DNA of 64,000 bases. Origin: Neoalteromonas facilis (GTDB taxonomy: Bacteria > Pseudomonadota > Gammaproteobacteria > Enterobacterales > Alteromonadaceae). This document shows, piece by piece, positions 22,816 to 32,198 of the stretch. How positions within the stretch are numbered: the stretch's first letter is position 1; each line of letters starts with the position of its first letter. The translations under genes and the position numbers were made by a program. The stretch is taken from the NCBI RefSeq assembly GCF_002807665.1, contig NZ_PEAY01000002.1, forward strand, positions 372,001 through 436,000, given 5' to 3'. Below the pieces are notes generated by a model. The model was not told where the DNA came from. It ran no database searches and saw nothing but the letters and a program-made list of their open reading frames with translations.

Positions 22816-23571
22816 ATGCAAATTCATAGACTCAAAGGTTATATTCAAAATATATATTTGGTCGAGTATGACCATGGCTTATTGCTGCTTGATGGCTGTA
22901 GTAAAGCGGATGTAAATAAGGTGTGTGACTATATTTCGCACCAGTTGAAGCGACCTTTGAGTGATTTGACATCGTTAGTTGTGACACACATGCACCCTGA
23001 TCATGCTGGTGGCGCGCATCGTTTACGCGAGCGTACAGGGTGCAAGGTATATGCACACCCCAAAGCAGCGCGCTGGTATTCAGGAATCGCAGGAAGGCTA
23101 GCTCACATCATCGATATTAGTTTGGCGTTGTGGGTGGCGGGGCGCCTGGGTCAACCCAAAAAAGGCATTTGGTATGATGCTGTATTGCGACCAGATGCAG
23201 TTTTGAAAGATATGGACCCAGTGCCAAACTTTCCAGAATGGCGTGCGTTACATACCCCTGGGCACACAGATCACGATTTGTCGTTGTTACATGAAAACTC
23301 GCAACAAGTGTATGTGGCTGACTTGATTGTGCGGGTGAAAAACCAATACGTACCGCCGTATCCGGTATGTCATCCCAATCAGTATAAGCGTTCGCTAGCG
23401 CGGATCGCTGAGCTGACGCATCCAACTATATTTTTCGCTCACGCGGCGCCGGCAGAATTAGCACCGCAAACTTTCGAAACCATTATGCAGCTTGCTCCGC
23501 ATGAGCCTAAGAATCATTGGCGATCCATGAAATCTCGGATCCATCGAGTACTCCGTTTACCGCTGAGTTAA
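22816..23571 (+). CDS. Metallo-beta-lactamase-fold hydrolase
   Basis: 251 residues from ATG 22816; the TTG at 22810 is less likely. The zinc-binding signature THMHPDHAGG gives His58, His60, Asp62 and His63, and HTPGHTDHD supplies His150. A typical glyoxalase-II/lactonase-like fold, but the substrate cannot be told. No signal peptide, so probably cytoplasmic. It starts 6 nt after the maeA stop and is likely co-transcribed. Confidence 0.85.
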   Translation: MQIHRLKGYIQNIYLVEYDHGLLLLDGCSKADVNKVCDYISHQLKRPLSDLTSLVVTHMHPDHAGGAHRLRERTGCKVYAHPKAARWYSGIAGRLAHIIDISLALWVAGRLGQPKKGIWYDAVLRPDAVLKDMDPVPNFPEWRALHTPGHTDHDLSLLHENSQQVYVADLIVRVKNQYVPPYPVCHPNQYKRSLARIAELTHPTIFFAHAAPAELAPQTFETIMQLAPHEPKNHWRSMKSRIHRVLRLPLS

Positions 23572-23633
23572 ACATTGATAATTGAGCAGTCTGAACTATG
23601 CTCAACTTATTAGCGTTGTGTTTAACCTGTAGT

Positions 23634-24032
23634 ATGAAAGATTACGCCTATTCAATTTTGGAAATATTGCCTACCGCTACGGCAATCATTAAGCACATAC
23701 CGGATTCTCTCAATCACGAGTTGATCTATGTAAATCCGGCATTAACGGCTTTATTAGGCTGGGTGCGTGAAGATATTCCAGACAAAGATGCCTGGTGGAA
23801 GCGAGCCTATCCGGATCCCGACTACCAAAAAGTAGTGGAGCGGCAGTGGGAGCTAGCAATGGAAACCGCGAGTGCTTCGCAATATAAACATGTGATGATG
23901 GACGTGAATATCATGACTAAATTTGGCCATGTCCAGCGTTGCCGTGTGTATACCGAGCAACCGGGGACGTTAATTCCAGGTCATTATATTGTTGCTTTTA
24001 TGCCCTGTGAGGCTGAGGATTGCTCGAAATAA
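23634..24032 (+). CDS. PAS-domain-only protein
   Basis: About 132 residues from ATG 23634 (MKDYAYSILEILPTATAII); an in-frame ATG at 23598 would add 12 hydrophobic residues. Neither start has a strong Shine-Dalgarno. The segment ELIYVNPALTALLGWVREDIP and the DAWWKRAYPDPDYQ block are PAS-like and resemble the sensor module of hybrid kinases and GGDEF proteins. There is no output domain. Cysteines CEAEDC lie at the C-terminus. It may work with the small protein at 24099. Confidence 0.65.
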   Translation: MKDYAYSILEILPTATAIIKHIPDSLNHELIYVNPALTALLGWVREDIPDKDAWWKRAYPDPDYQKVVERQWELAMETASASQYKHVMMDVNIMTKFGHVQRCRVYTEQPGTLIPGHYIVAFMPCEAEDCSK

Positions 24033-24098
24033 CCTGTTGTTGCGAACTGAATTATGTATAGTCAGTGTAATCTTGCACGGACACCAAACAACCTCTAG

Positions 24099-24494
24099 AT
24101 GATGAAAAAAGCGGACTTTTCAATCCAACGTAAGGATCGCATGATCAGCGTAAAGTTAATCGGGAAATGGACGACGTCTGCCGATCTAGCTTACCTTACC
24201 TCTCTTTCTCAGGCGATTAATGCAATGCGAAGAGGTACTTGGGGGATCATAGTGGATATGCGGCAATGGCAAGTGGATGAGTCTGTTGCCGAAGAAAATA
24301 AAAACTACCCAGTGGTGATAGACCGTCGTAATCAAATTGCTGAAGCTTGGCTAGTAAATGATGCTAAACAAGCTCAGCATTTGGATAAGTACTTTGAATC
24401 CCTGCCATTTTCTCCGCTTCGTGTGCAGAGCCAATCAGAACTCAACGCGTGGGCAAATGCCCATGGCTTACCGCTTGATAGTGAATACTACTGA
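24099..24494 (+). CDS. Hypothetical protein, possibly SpoIIAA/STAS-like fold
   Basis: 131 residues, no signal peptide or membrane helix. The pattern ISVKLIGKWTTSADLAYLTSLSQAIN followed by WGIIVDMRQWQVDE resembles small SpoIIAA-like proteins (a strand, the call for a central helix, then a hydrophobic strand ending in Asp). This is a weak fold guess, not a family assignment. It follows the PAS-only gene by 66 bp in the same direction, and its end faces argA 18 bp away. Confidence 0.55.
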   Translation: MMKKADFSIQRKDRMISVKLIGKWTTSADLAYLTSLSQAINAMRRGTWGIIVDMRQWQVDESVAEENKNYPVVIDRRNQIAEAWLVNDAKQAQHLDKYFESLPFSPLRVQSQSELNAWANAHGLPLDSEYY

Positions 24495-24512
24495 CCCGCG
24501 GTAAGTCTTTGT

Positions 24513-25826
24513 TCAGCCGATGACTAACTCAAACACCTTTGAGTTACGTTGGAAGTTATACAGTTGTTTTTTCTGATTCGGCAGGCTATCCAAGGTCGCA
24601 GGTTTGAAGCCCTGCTCAAGGAACCAGTGAGCCGTCACAGTGGTTAACACAAATAAGCGTTTAATCCCCTGAAATTTGGCATACTTAATGACTTCTTCGA
24701 GTAACCTTTCACCACGATTCTTTCCCCGATAATCACGATGCGTGGCGACGCATGCGAGTTCGGCACATTCATCTTCTGGGTACACATAAATGGCGGCGCA
24801 GCCAATGATCATGCCGTCTCGCTCTATGACACTGAAATGATCGATTTCATTTTCCAGTCTTTCGCGCGAACGTTTGACCAGCACACCGCTTTCTTCCAGC
24901 GGTTTGATCAAGCGTAAAATACCGCCCACGTCTTCAATAGTCGCGCGGCGCAATTGTTCATAGTGATTACGAAGCACCAGAGAGCCGGTTCCGTCACGAG
25001 TAAACAATTCTTCCAGCAATGCCCCATCTTTCTCATAGCTAATGCAGTGAGCGCGGGGGACATCTTGCGATACGCTGGTAGTCAGAGCCCGTAAAACACT
25101 GTTTTCGGTGGATATTTGTCCGTTCTGGATCAATGTGCGCAGTTGCTCTAATTCCAGCGTTCTCAGTAGTTTTCCATCCGAGTCGACTACACCTTGCCAG
25201 TGCGAGAATACGATCAGCTTGTCAGCTTTAAGTGATATCGCTGCTTGCGTGGCTACATCTTCGTGGGACAGATTAAATACTTCTCCGGTGGGCGAGTATC
25301 CCATAGGGGAGAGCAGCACGATTGAGCCATCATTGAGGTGGTCGTTGATGCCATCCACATCAATGCGCCGGACCAATCCGGTATTCTCAAAATCGATACC
25401 GTTGTGCACGCCCATCGGTTTAGCGACGACTAAATTTCCCGAGCACACCCGAATTTGGGCACCGTGCATAGGCGAGTTAGGTAGCCCCATTGTGAGCAGC
25501 GCTTCAATATGGGAACGAACTGAACCGGCAGCATCTTTGACACATTCCAATGTCGCTTTATCGGTTACGCGTGTATCTTGTTCAAAGCGCCCTTCGATGC
25601 CGCGTAACGCAACGCGTTGGTCAATTTGTGGGCGGGCACCGTGCACTAACACTAAACGAATACCCAAGCTAGATAACAGGCCGATGTCATGAATGATATT
25701 GGCAAAATTGTCATGCTCAATAGCTTCACCGCCGAACATTAATACAAAGGTTTTGCCGCGATGTGCATTAATGTAGGGAGCTGAACTTCGGAATAGCCGA
25801 ATGCTGTCCTTGTCGCTGATAACCAT
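24513..25826 (-). CDS. argA: N-acetylglutamate synthase (full-length, kinase-like plus GNAT)
   Basis: First step of arginine biosynthesis: acetyl-CoA + glutamate to N-acetylglutamate. 437 residues, as in classical gammaproteobacterial ArgA. The N-terminal amino-acid-kinase-like domain (about 1-280, FVLMFGGEAIEHDNF and LVLVHGARPQIDQRV) gives arginine feedback control; the C-terminal GNAT domain (about 290-437) contains CVATHRDYRGKNRGERLLEEV. It is the last gene of argCBFGHA, 5 nt after the argH stop. Confidence 0.95.
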   Translation of the reverse strand: MVISDKDSIRLFRSSAPYINAHRGKTFVLMFGGEAIEHDNFANIIHDIGLLSSLGIRLVLVHGARPQIDQRVALRGIEGRFEQDTRVTDKATLECVKDAAGSVRSHIEALLTMGLPNSPMHGAQIRVCSGNLVVAKPMGVHNGIDFENTGLVRRIDVDGINDHLNDGSIVLLSPMGYSPTGEVFNLSHEDVATQAAISLKADKLIVFSHWQGVVDSDGKLLRTLELEQLRTLIQNGQISTENSVLRALTTSVSQDVPRAHCISYEKDGALLEELFTRDGTGSLVLRNHYEQLRRATIEDVGGILRLIKPLEESGVLVKRSRERLENEIDHFSVIERDGMIIGCAAIYVYPEDECAELACVATHRDYRGKNRGERLLEEVIKYAKFQGIKRLFVLTTVTAHWFLEQGFKPATLDSLPNQKKQLYNFQRNSKVFELVIG

Positions 25827-25831
25827 AGTGC

Positions 25832-27229
25832 TTATTTTTCCATTCGCTCAAACTGTTCATCAACCCACGCGTGAGCCGCGAACAACGCATCGTTAACCGG
25901 CTCAGCACCTGTGCCACCCAAGATGTTGCGTTTATCGACAAGGTAGTCGAGCGCCAACACTGGATACACATCATCCTCGATTAACGGTGATACCTTTTGC
26001 AACGTCGGCAGATCTAAATCCTCAATACCACAACTGGATTCGATGGCTTGCAACACCGCTTTACCGGCTAAGTCATGTGCAGTTCTAAACGGTATACCCT
26101 TATCAACGAGATAGTCAGCCAGTTCAGTTGCGTTGGCATAACCTTTTTGCGCCGCGTCCCGACAACGCGCCTCGTTCAGACTCAATCCATTAAGTACCTC
26201 TACACCAATCGATAAGCAGATATGCCATTGTTTGACTGCATCCATGGCGCCTTCCTTATCTTCCTGCATATCTTTGTTGTATGCCAACGGCAGACCTTTC
26301 ATGGTCACGAGTAACCCTTGCAGGTGGCCAAATACGCGCCCACATTTACCTCGCATTAATTCCAATGCATCCGGATTCTTCTTTTGCGGCATAAGTGATG
26401 AGCCGGAAGTGACATCATCTGACAATTGGGTAAATCCAGCTTCGCCGGAGTTGTAGAAAATCAAATCTTCTGCCATGCGCGATAAATGCATCATACTGGT
26501 CGACGCATTGAACAAGAGATCTAATACGAAGTCTCGGTCTGACACGGCATCTAAACTGTTCAAACAAGGAGAATTAAAGCCAAGTTCTGTCGCGATGGCT
26601 TGGCGGTCCACCGAGTATGTCGTACCCGCCAGCGCGCCGCATCCTAGTGGCGACTGGTTCATACGCTTAAGGCCATCTTCTAAGCGACTGAGATCGCGCT
26701 TTAACATTTCGACGTAAGCCAAGCACCAATGTGGAAATCTAACCGGCTGCGCACGTTGCAAATGGGTATACCCCGGCAATATCACGCTTTGATTGCGACC
26801 GGCACAATTTAACAGTGCTTTTATCAGTAGCAGTACATCATTGCGTAGGGCTTCAATATGACTTCGGCACCACAGGCGAAAATCTGTCGCGACCTGATCA
26901 TTGCGGCTCCTACCGGTGTGCAATTTTTTACCGGTATCACCAATGCGTTCAATCAGTGCAGACTCTATGAAGCTATGAATATCTTCTTCTTGGCTACTGT
27001 TAAAATCCAACTCACCTTGGTTTGCTTGGGTGAGCAATTCGTTTAACGCACTCAGCAGTGCCTGATGCTCTTCATCGTTCAGCACGCCTGCTCGTGCAAT
27101 CGCATTGGCCCAGGCGATTGAACCGGTAATATCTTCAGCCGCCATAACCTGATCAAACGGTAAGCTGTCGTTGACTTGTTTAAACATCTGACTCGCTTGG
27201 CCAGTGAACCGTCCGCCCCATAACGCCAT
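25832..27229 (-). CDS. argH: Argininosuccinate lyase
   Basis: Last step of arginine synthesis, releasing fumarate from argininosuccinate. 465 residues. The fumarase-superfamily signature [11 protein letters not shown] is clear, and [17 protein letters not shown] is also present. The protein ends without the extra C-terminal acetyltransferase domain that fused ArgH(A) proteins of Vibrio and Moritella carry; a complete argA follows instead. It begins 2 nt after the argG stop. Confidence 0.96.
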   Translation of the reverse strand: MALWGGRFTGQASQMFKQVNDSLPFDQVMAAEDITGSIAWANAIARAGVLNDEEHQALLSALNELLTQANQGELDFNSSQEEDIHSFIESALIERIGDTGKKLHTGRSRNDQVATDFRLWCRSHIEALRNDVLLLIKALLNCAGRNQSVILPGYTHLQRAQPVRFPHWCLAYVEMLKRDLSRLEDGLKRMNQSPLGCGALAGTTYSVDRQAIATELGFNSPCLNSLDAVSDRDFVLDLLFNASTSMMHLSRMAEDLIFYNSGEAGFTQLSDDVTSGSSLMPQKKNPDALELMRGKCGRVFGHLQGLLVTMKGLPLAYNKDMQEDKEGAMDAVKQWHICLSIGVEVLNGLSLNEARCRDAAQKGYANATELADYLVDKGIPFRTAHDLAGKAVLQAIESSCGIEDLDLPTLQKVSPLIEDDVYPVLALDYLVDKRNILGGTGAEPVNDALFAAHAWVDEQFERMEK

Positions 27230-27231
27230 GA

Positions 27232-28449
27232 CTAATCTTCCTTATTGGATTGGTTTTTCAACGCTTTTATGCGGCTTGATAAGCTAAACAAACGAATAAA
27301 GCCTTCCGCATGGCTTTGGTCATAGACCGTATCGGCACCAAAAGTGGCAAAGTCTTCTGAGTATAAGCTGTTGGGTGAACGACGCTGAGTGACCGTTGCT
27401 TGGCCTTTAAATAGTTTAACCACAATGTCACCAGTGACTTGTTGGGCAAAACTCGCGGCGCCAGCCAACAATGCATCATTTAAGGCGGTAAACCAGCGGC
27501 CATCGTACATCACATGCGAGAATTCCAGGCCAATCTGTTCACGATACTTCAACGCTGCTTTATCGAGCACTAGGGTTTCGAGCGCTTTATACGCTTTCAA
27601 TAGTACGGTCCCCCCCGGGGTTTCGTAACATCCGCGTGACTTCATACCGACAAGGCGGTTTTCAACAATATCAATTCGGCCAACACCATGAGGTGCCGCA
27701 ATGCTATTGAGTTTCACCAGAGCTTGATAGGGCGATAAAGCTTCACCATCAACGTGAGTGAGGCGACCTTCACTAAAGCTCAGCATAACCTTGCCGGGTT
27801 GATCTGGGGCTTTCTCAGGATCTGTGGTTAAGGTCCACACTTGTTCACTTGGCTCACACCAAGGGTCTTCTAGCTCTCCGCCTTCATGAGAAATATGCCA
27901 TGCGTTCGCATCGCGGCTGTAAATCTTTGTTGCGGACGCCGACGTCTTAATATTGCGAGCAGCCAAATAATCTAGTAGGTCTTCACGTGAAACCATGTCC
28001 CATTCACGCCATGGCGCGATAACGGTTAGATCTGGCGCGAGGGCGGCGAATGTGCTTTCAAAGCGCACTTGGTCGTTACCTTTTCCGGTACAGCCGTGGC
28101 ACAGCGCATCGGCGCCAACCTTTCGCGCAATCTCCACTTGAGCTTTGGCAATAACCGGGCGTGCCATAGATGTACCCAGTAGGTATTCCCCTTCATATAC
28201 CGCACCGGTTGTAATAGTGGGAAAGATAAAATCGCTGACAAACTCTTCTTTTAAGTCCACGATATGGCATTCGCTCGCGCCTGACGCGATGGCTTTCTCG
28301 TGTAATCCTTTAAGCTCTTCATCACCCTGACCGACATCGGCGGCAAAGGCGACAACCTCACAATTATAGTTCTCACGTAACCACGGAATGATAGCGGAAG
28401 TATCCAGTCCACCTGAGTATGCTAGTACGACCTTTTTGATTGCGCTCAT
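27232..28449 (-). CDS. argG: Argininosuccinate synthase
   Basis: Joins citrulline and aspartate using ATP. 405 residues. The PP-loop [15 protein letters not shown] is at residues 10-24, and the family segments [15 protein letters not shown] and [14 protein letters not shown] are present. It lies 21 bp after argF and 2 bp before argH within the arg operon. Confidence 0.97.
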   Translation of the reverse strand: MSAIKKVVLAYSGGLDTSAIIPWLRENYNCEVVAFAADVGQGDEELKGLHEKAIASGASECHIVDLKEEFVSDFIFPTITTGAVYEGEYLLGTSMARPVIAKAQVEIARKVGADALCHGCTGKGNDQVRFESTFAALAPDLTVIAPWREWDMVSREDLLDYLAARNIKTSASATKIYSRDANAWHISHEGGELEDPWCEPSEQVWTLTTDPEKAPDQPGKVMLSFSEGRLTHVDGEALSPYQALVKLNSIAAPHGVGRIDIVENRLVGMKSRGCYETPGGTVLLKAYKALETLVLDKAALKYREQIGLEFSHVMYDGRWFTALNDALLAGAASFAQQVTGDIVVKLFKGQATVTQRRSPNSLYSEDFATFGADTVYDQSHAEGFIRLFSLSSRIKALKNQSNKED

Positions 28450-28470
28450 TGATGTTTTTCCTAAACCTGT

Positions 28471-29400
28471 TTAATCGTTTGCTAATAATTGAACTAATAT
28501 CGCGTTTTGTGCGTGCATGCGGTTTTCTGCCTGAAGCATCAGTAATGATGCCTTGCTATCCATCAGACTACCGGTAATTTCCAGGTCTCTGTGAGCGGGT
28601 TGGCAGTGCATAACGTATTTAGTGTTGCAGCCTGCCAATAGTGCTTCGTTGACCTGATAGGGCATAAACGTTTCTTTGATATCTGCTAAAGGCGTATCGT
28701 CACCCATCGATAACCAGGTATCAGTATAGATGACATCCACACCATTGCTGTTTTCTGACATTTCAGCAATGCTATTCGTTACGTGTATTTGAGTATTGGT
28801 TTTCTCTGCTATGGCCTTTGCAACCGCCAAGATACCAGCGTCGACTTCATAGCCTTCAGGTGTGACTACCCATTGATGACACCCAAGCAGAGCGCCCAAT
28901 ATCAGCAAAGAGTGTGTCACATTGTTGCCGTCGCCAACATAAGCCAATGTTAGGCCTTTTACTTTACCAAAGGTTTCATACATACCCAGATAATCGGCCA
29001 AGGCTTGGCACGGGTGATACTTGTCACACAGGGCGTTGATCACCGGTATGTCAGCTGAGTCATCCAACGCTTTCAACGTATCGTGACTAAATACGCGCGC
29101 GATAATCGCATCGGCCCAGCAGGCAAAGTTAGCACCCATATCGCGCACATCTTCTCGGCCTGCCAAATTATTGGATTGGCTATCCAGATAGACCAAATGC
29201 CCACCTAACTTATTAATGCCGATATCGAAGCTCACTCGGGTACGTAATGAAGGCTTCTCAAACAACGCGATCAGCGATTTTCCAGCCAAGCTTTGTGCAT
29301 ACTTGTGCGGCGCGCGTTTTACATCGAGTGCTAAAACGAGAAGTTGTTCGGCTTCATGTGGTTGCCAATCTGAAAATGTCAGTAAGCTTTTATGTGTCAT
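28471..29400 (-). CDS. argF: Ornithine carbamoyltransferase
   Basis: Transfers carbamoyl phosphate to ornithine to give citrulline. 309 residues. The carbamoyl-phosphate site SLRTRVSFDIG is at about residues 51-61, and KYHPCQALADYLG (the HPxQ motif) follows. The cysteine loop reads MHCQPAHRD, where most enzymes have HCLPA. The flanking ornithine-binding segment DVIYTDTWLSMGDD is present, so ornithine rather than acetylornithine is the likely substrate. Confidence 0.92.
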   Translation of the reverse strand: MTHKSLLTFSDWQPHEAEQLLVLALDVKRAPHKYAQSLAGKSLIALFEKPSLRTRVSFDIGINKLGGHLVYLDSQSNNLAGREDVRDMGANFACWADAIIARVFSHDTLKALDDSADIPVINALCDKYHPCQALADYLGMYETFGKVKGLTLAYVGDGNNVTHSLLILGALLGCHQWVVTPEGYEVDAGILAVAKAIAEKTNTQIHVTNSIAEMSENSNGVDVIYTDTWLSMGDDTPLADIKETFMPYQVNEALLAGCNTKYVMHCQPAHRDLEITGSLMDSKASLLMLQAENRMHAQNAILVQLLAND

Positions 29401-29411
29401 TACGTTTTCAC

Positions 29412-30212
29412 TTATGGTTTTACTGGGAGTATTTCTGTACCAAAAGGTACGCTATTTTGCTGAGTTGCATGGGCAATCAGCGGTTGTGTGGCAGTCCAAC
29501 TACCAATAATTACACTGCGAGATAGATCTGTGGCAGCCTTTTGAGCGGCTAATACTTTGACCAACATGCCATGTTGTATCGCGCCATTATCAATTAATCG
29601 CTTGGCCTCAGTATTATCGAGTTGTTGTATGGAGCGCTTTTGATCGTCTAATACCGCATCAACATCAGATAGCAGATATAGATCAGCACTGAGCAATGCG
29701 GCTATTGCCGTGGCAGCTTGATCGGCATTAACGTTCAGCAATCGACCTTGGTGATCGCAACCTATTGAACTGATGATTGGGAAAAAGTGTGAACTCAACA
29801 GTTGATTGAGCAGAGTGGGATCATCCGGTGTCGGTTGACCAACTGCATGTAACTTGTCAGACATTACCTCACACTGAACACTGCTGCCATCAAATAGGCT
29901 CAAACCTACAGGGTTTAAGCCGGCTTTTTTGGCATCAGCACATAGGCGCTTATTCGCAGTGCCTGCTAGCGCCCCACTGATAATTGGCATTTGTTCATCC
30001 GGCGTTACCCGCAAACCTTGATATTTTTCAGTGGTATGGCCCAACTGTGTCAATAATGACTCTACGCCGTTTCCTCCACCGTGCACTAATACAACCGGAC
30101 GAATTTTCTGTATTTGGAGTATGGCGTGCATGAGTGCATCGATGCAATCGGGCTTGTCCAATAGGGCGCCGCCGACTTTACATACTACTGGGTTAACGAT
30201 GCTAACTGACAT
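29412..30212 (-). CDS. argB: Acetylglutamate kinase
   Basis: Phosphorylates N-acetylglutamate. 266 residues from ATG 30212, starting MSVSIVNPVVCKVGGALLD. This start comes 1 nt after the argC stop (TAG-T-ATG). A longer frame reaching 30260 would overlap argC and add 16 unrelated residues. The nucleotide and substrate loops KVGGALL and LVHGGGNGVESLL are visible. Compact E. coli-type enzyme lacking the N-terminal helix of arginine-sensitive kinases, so feedback control probably rests on ArgA. Confidence 0.94.
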   Translation of the reverse strand: MSVSIVNPVVCKVGGALLDKPDCIDALMHAILQIQKIRPVVLVHGGGNGVESLLTQLGHTTEKYQGLRVTPDEQMPIISGALAGTANKRLCADAKKAGLNPVGLSLFDGSSVQCEVMSDKLHAVGQPTPDDPTLLNQLLSSHFFPIISSIGCDHQGRLLNVNADQAATAIAALLSADLYLLSDVDAVLDDQKRSIQQLDNTEAKRLIDNGAIQHGMLVKVLAAQKAATDLSRSVIIGSWTATQPLIAHATQQNSVPFGTEILPVKP

Positions 30213-30213
30213 A

Positions 30214-31239
30214 CTAATGACCGCCTTGCAGAATGAGACCTGTTTCGACTGACAGAGCATGTGCTAGGTTGGCGCATTGGACCGCCTGACTGGCTGCGCC
30301 TTTTAACAAGTTGTCGATGGCGCTATTGATCACAATGTAATTTGTATCCTCACAGTAACGCCAGTATAAGTCTGCGAAACATTGATTTACCACGTTATCT
30401 AGTTTGGGTGGTTGATTTAACCGCCGCACCATAGGTGCATCACTGTAGGCATCTGCGTATGCCTGATCGATTTGCTCGCCCGTTACGCCATATTTCAATT
30501 TACACACAACGGTGGCTAATATGCCGCGCTTAAAGTTACCTAGATGCGGTGTGAAAATGACGGGGGAACCCAAGAAAGCACTTATCTCAGGGCTGTGACG
30601 ATGGTTAAGCACACCATAAGACTGCAAACTGACTTCACAAAAGCTAGTATTTAATGCGGCTTTCCTGCCTGCGCCGCTGACACCCGAAACGGCATTGATG
30701 ACAGGTAATTGGGATAGATCGAGCAATTCATTGTGCATCAATGGTTTTGTCGCTAGTAATGATGCCGTCGGGTAACACCCCGGCACGGCTACAAACTGTG
30801 CTGCAGCGATACTATCGGCATACCACTCTGCCAAACCATATACAGCCTGACTGAGCGTAACCGGATACTTGTGCTCAAAGCCGTAATAGTGAGCAAATAC
30901 GCTGCGATCTTGCAGCCGAAAAGCACCACTGAGATCAAATACTTTCGCGCTGCCCTTTAATAATTGATGGACCCAATCATGGCTAGCTTCGTGCGGCGTG
31001 GCTAAAAAGATCAGGTCAAACTCATTTGCCATACTTTCAAGTTGACTCTCATCCAGTGGGTGCAGTGGCATATCGATAATATCCACAAGTGCTGGATAGA
31101 GTTCAGATAGCGGCTTACCCGCATCTGCGCTGTTTGCTGACACGAACAGTTGCGATAACTCAAACACGGGATGTTGATAGATCAAACGTGCAAGTTCAGC
31201 TCCAGTATAGCCGCTTGCACCGACAATGCATGTTTTCAT
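30214..31239 (-). CDS. argC: N-acetyl-gamma-glutamyl-phosphate reductase
   Basis: NADPH-dependent reduction of N-acetylglutamyl phosphate to the semialdehyde. 341 residues. The N-terminal Rossmann motif is GASGYTGAELARLI, and the catalytic Cys155 lies in VPGCYPTAS. First gene of argCBFGHA. No clear Shine-Dalgarno precedes the ATG, which is preceded by an A/T-rich stretch. A leader of roughly 220 nt separates it from the paired ARG box. Confidence 0.95.
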   Translation of the reverse strand: MKTCIVGASGYTGAELARLIYQHPVFELSQLFVSANSADAGKPLSELYPALVDIIDMPLHPLDESQLESMANEFDLIFLATPHEASHDWVHQLLKGSAKVFDLSGAFRLQDRSVFAHYYGFEHKYPVTLSQAVYGLAEWYADSIAAAQFVAVPGCYPTASLLATKPLMHNELLDLSQLPVINAVSGVSGAGRKAALNTSFCEVSLQSYGVLNHRHSPEISAFLGSPVIFTPHLGNFKRGILATVVCKLKYGVTGEQIDQAYADAYSDAPMVRRLNQPPKLDNVVNQCFADLYWRYCEDTNYIVINSAIDNLLKGAASQAVQCANLAHALSVETGLILQGGH

Positions 31240-31269
31240 TTTTATTCAATTTAATAAGGTTGAAAAAAT

Positions 31270-31324
31270 CTTTTTATCTTTGCTTGAACATACCATCCAT
31301 ATGTTTCCAAACAAAGATAAAAAG
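31270..31324 (-). promoter_or_regulatory. Large inverted repeat in the arg operon leader
   Basis: Perfect 13-bp arms CTTTTTATCTTTG (31270-31282) and CAAAGATAAAAAG (31312-31324), with 29 bases between. In the minus-strand transcript the stem is immediately followed by ATTTTTTC, giving an A/U-rich hairpin plus U-run about 30 nt before the argC start. It could be a weak terminator/attenuator, an mRNA stability element or a protein-binding site. The low GC content argues against a strong intrinsic terminator. Confidence 0.55.
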
Positions 31325-31461
31325 CCGTTGAGGTTAGACACTAGTCTCGTCGATAGTGCTTATTCCTGCAACAAGTCAGGGAGAATTCAATTGACAGTAA
31401 GCGGAACGATTTCATGCAATGCTTAAAGGGTTAGTTTCGACAAGGTCAGAGAATACAGTAA

Positions 31462-31500
31462 AAAGAATAAATATGAAATAAAAAAGAATAAAAATTCAAA
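31462..31500 (-). promoter_or_regulatory. Paired ARG box (ArgR operator) of the arg operon
   Basis: Two 18-bp boxes separated by exactly 3 bp, the standard arrangement for an ArgR hexamer. Box 31483-31500 reads AAAGAATAAAAATTCAAA with a perfectly symmetric GAAT-AAAA-ATTC core. Box 31462-31479 reads AAAGAATAAATATGAAAT and has one good half. Overlapping minus-strand hexamers TTGAAT and TCATAT with a 17-bp spacer could form the promoter, so ArgR would block polymerase directly. Confidence 0.8.
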
Positions 31501-31619
31501 ATAATGGATATTGATATGACATATTGCACCCAATTTACTTGTTACCTGTGTAACTGGTTGGGCTACTTATCGTTTTCAGATTGGTTTACGCTGACTTTTT
31601 ACCGCGAATGAGAAGCAAC

Positions 31620-32030
31620 ATGAATCAACCAAGGGTAGCGTTAGTCGCGCACGATCATAAAAAGGCCGATTTATTATCTTGGGTTGAGGCCAATGTAATA
31701 ACGCTTGGGCAATGCCAACTGGTGGCAACCGGCACCACGGGTGGTTTGTTAGCCGATAAAACGGGTTTATCCATACATCGCTTTAAAAGTGGGCCGTTAG
31801 GTGGTGACCAGCAAATTGGTGCGCTCATTGCGGAAGGCGAACTTGATGCGTTGTTTTTCTTTTGGGATCCAATGAACCCTGCGCCCCATGACCCTGATGT
31901 AAAAGCCTTACTACGCTTGTGCTCCGTATGGAATGTGCCAGTAGCGTGCAATCGTGCGAGCGCAGACATGATAATCACCTCTCCCTTGTTCATTTCGGAC
32001 GACTATCAGCGCGACATTCCGTCCTATTAA
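31620..32030 (+). CDS. mgsA: Methylglyoxal synthase
   Basis: Converts dihydroxyacetone phosphate to methylglyoxal plus phosphate, a bypass relieving sugar-phosphate stress. 136 residues from ATG 31620, supported by GAGAAG just upstream; an ATG at 31608 is also in frame. Family blocks: [32 protein letters not shown] (with the catalytic Asp of GGDQQ), and [18 protein letters not shown]. Shorter than the 152-residue E. coli enzyme at both ends but with the core complete. Confidence 0.94.
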   Translation: MNQPRVALVAHDHKKADLLSWVEANVITLGQCQLVATGTTGGLLADKTGLSIHRFKSGPLGGDQQIGALIAEGELDALFFFWDPMNPAPHDPDVKALLRLCSVWNVPVACNRASADMIITSPLFISDDYQRDIPSY

Positions 32031-32198
32031 CGTCAAGAAGTGATCCATATCAAGAATATCTCTTATAACTGGTCATAATTTTTACGTCGCAAATTGTATG
32101 TACTAGTCTATGCTCAAGAATAGTGCACGTTGGTATATGCGTGACATAAGCAAAGCGCCTCAGGTCGGCTGTATAACGTAGTAGAAAGGTTGTTTGAT

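Larger units (their letters stand above)
31240..31619. other. 380-bp divergent control region between argC and mgsA
   Basis: No gene is seen. It contains a 13-bp inverted repeat close to argC (31270-31324), a paired ArgR operator (31462-31500), and a plus-strand TTGACA (31391-31396) with TGCAAT 18 bp later (31415-31420) as a weak mgsA promoter candidate. The middle part (31330-31460) belongs to the presumed arg leader transcript on the minus strand. Confidence 0.6.
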
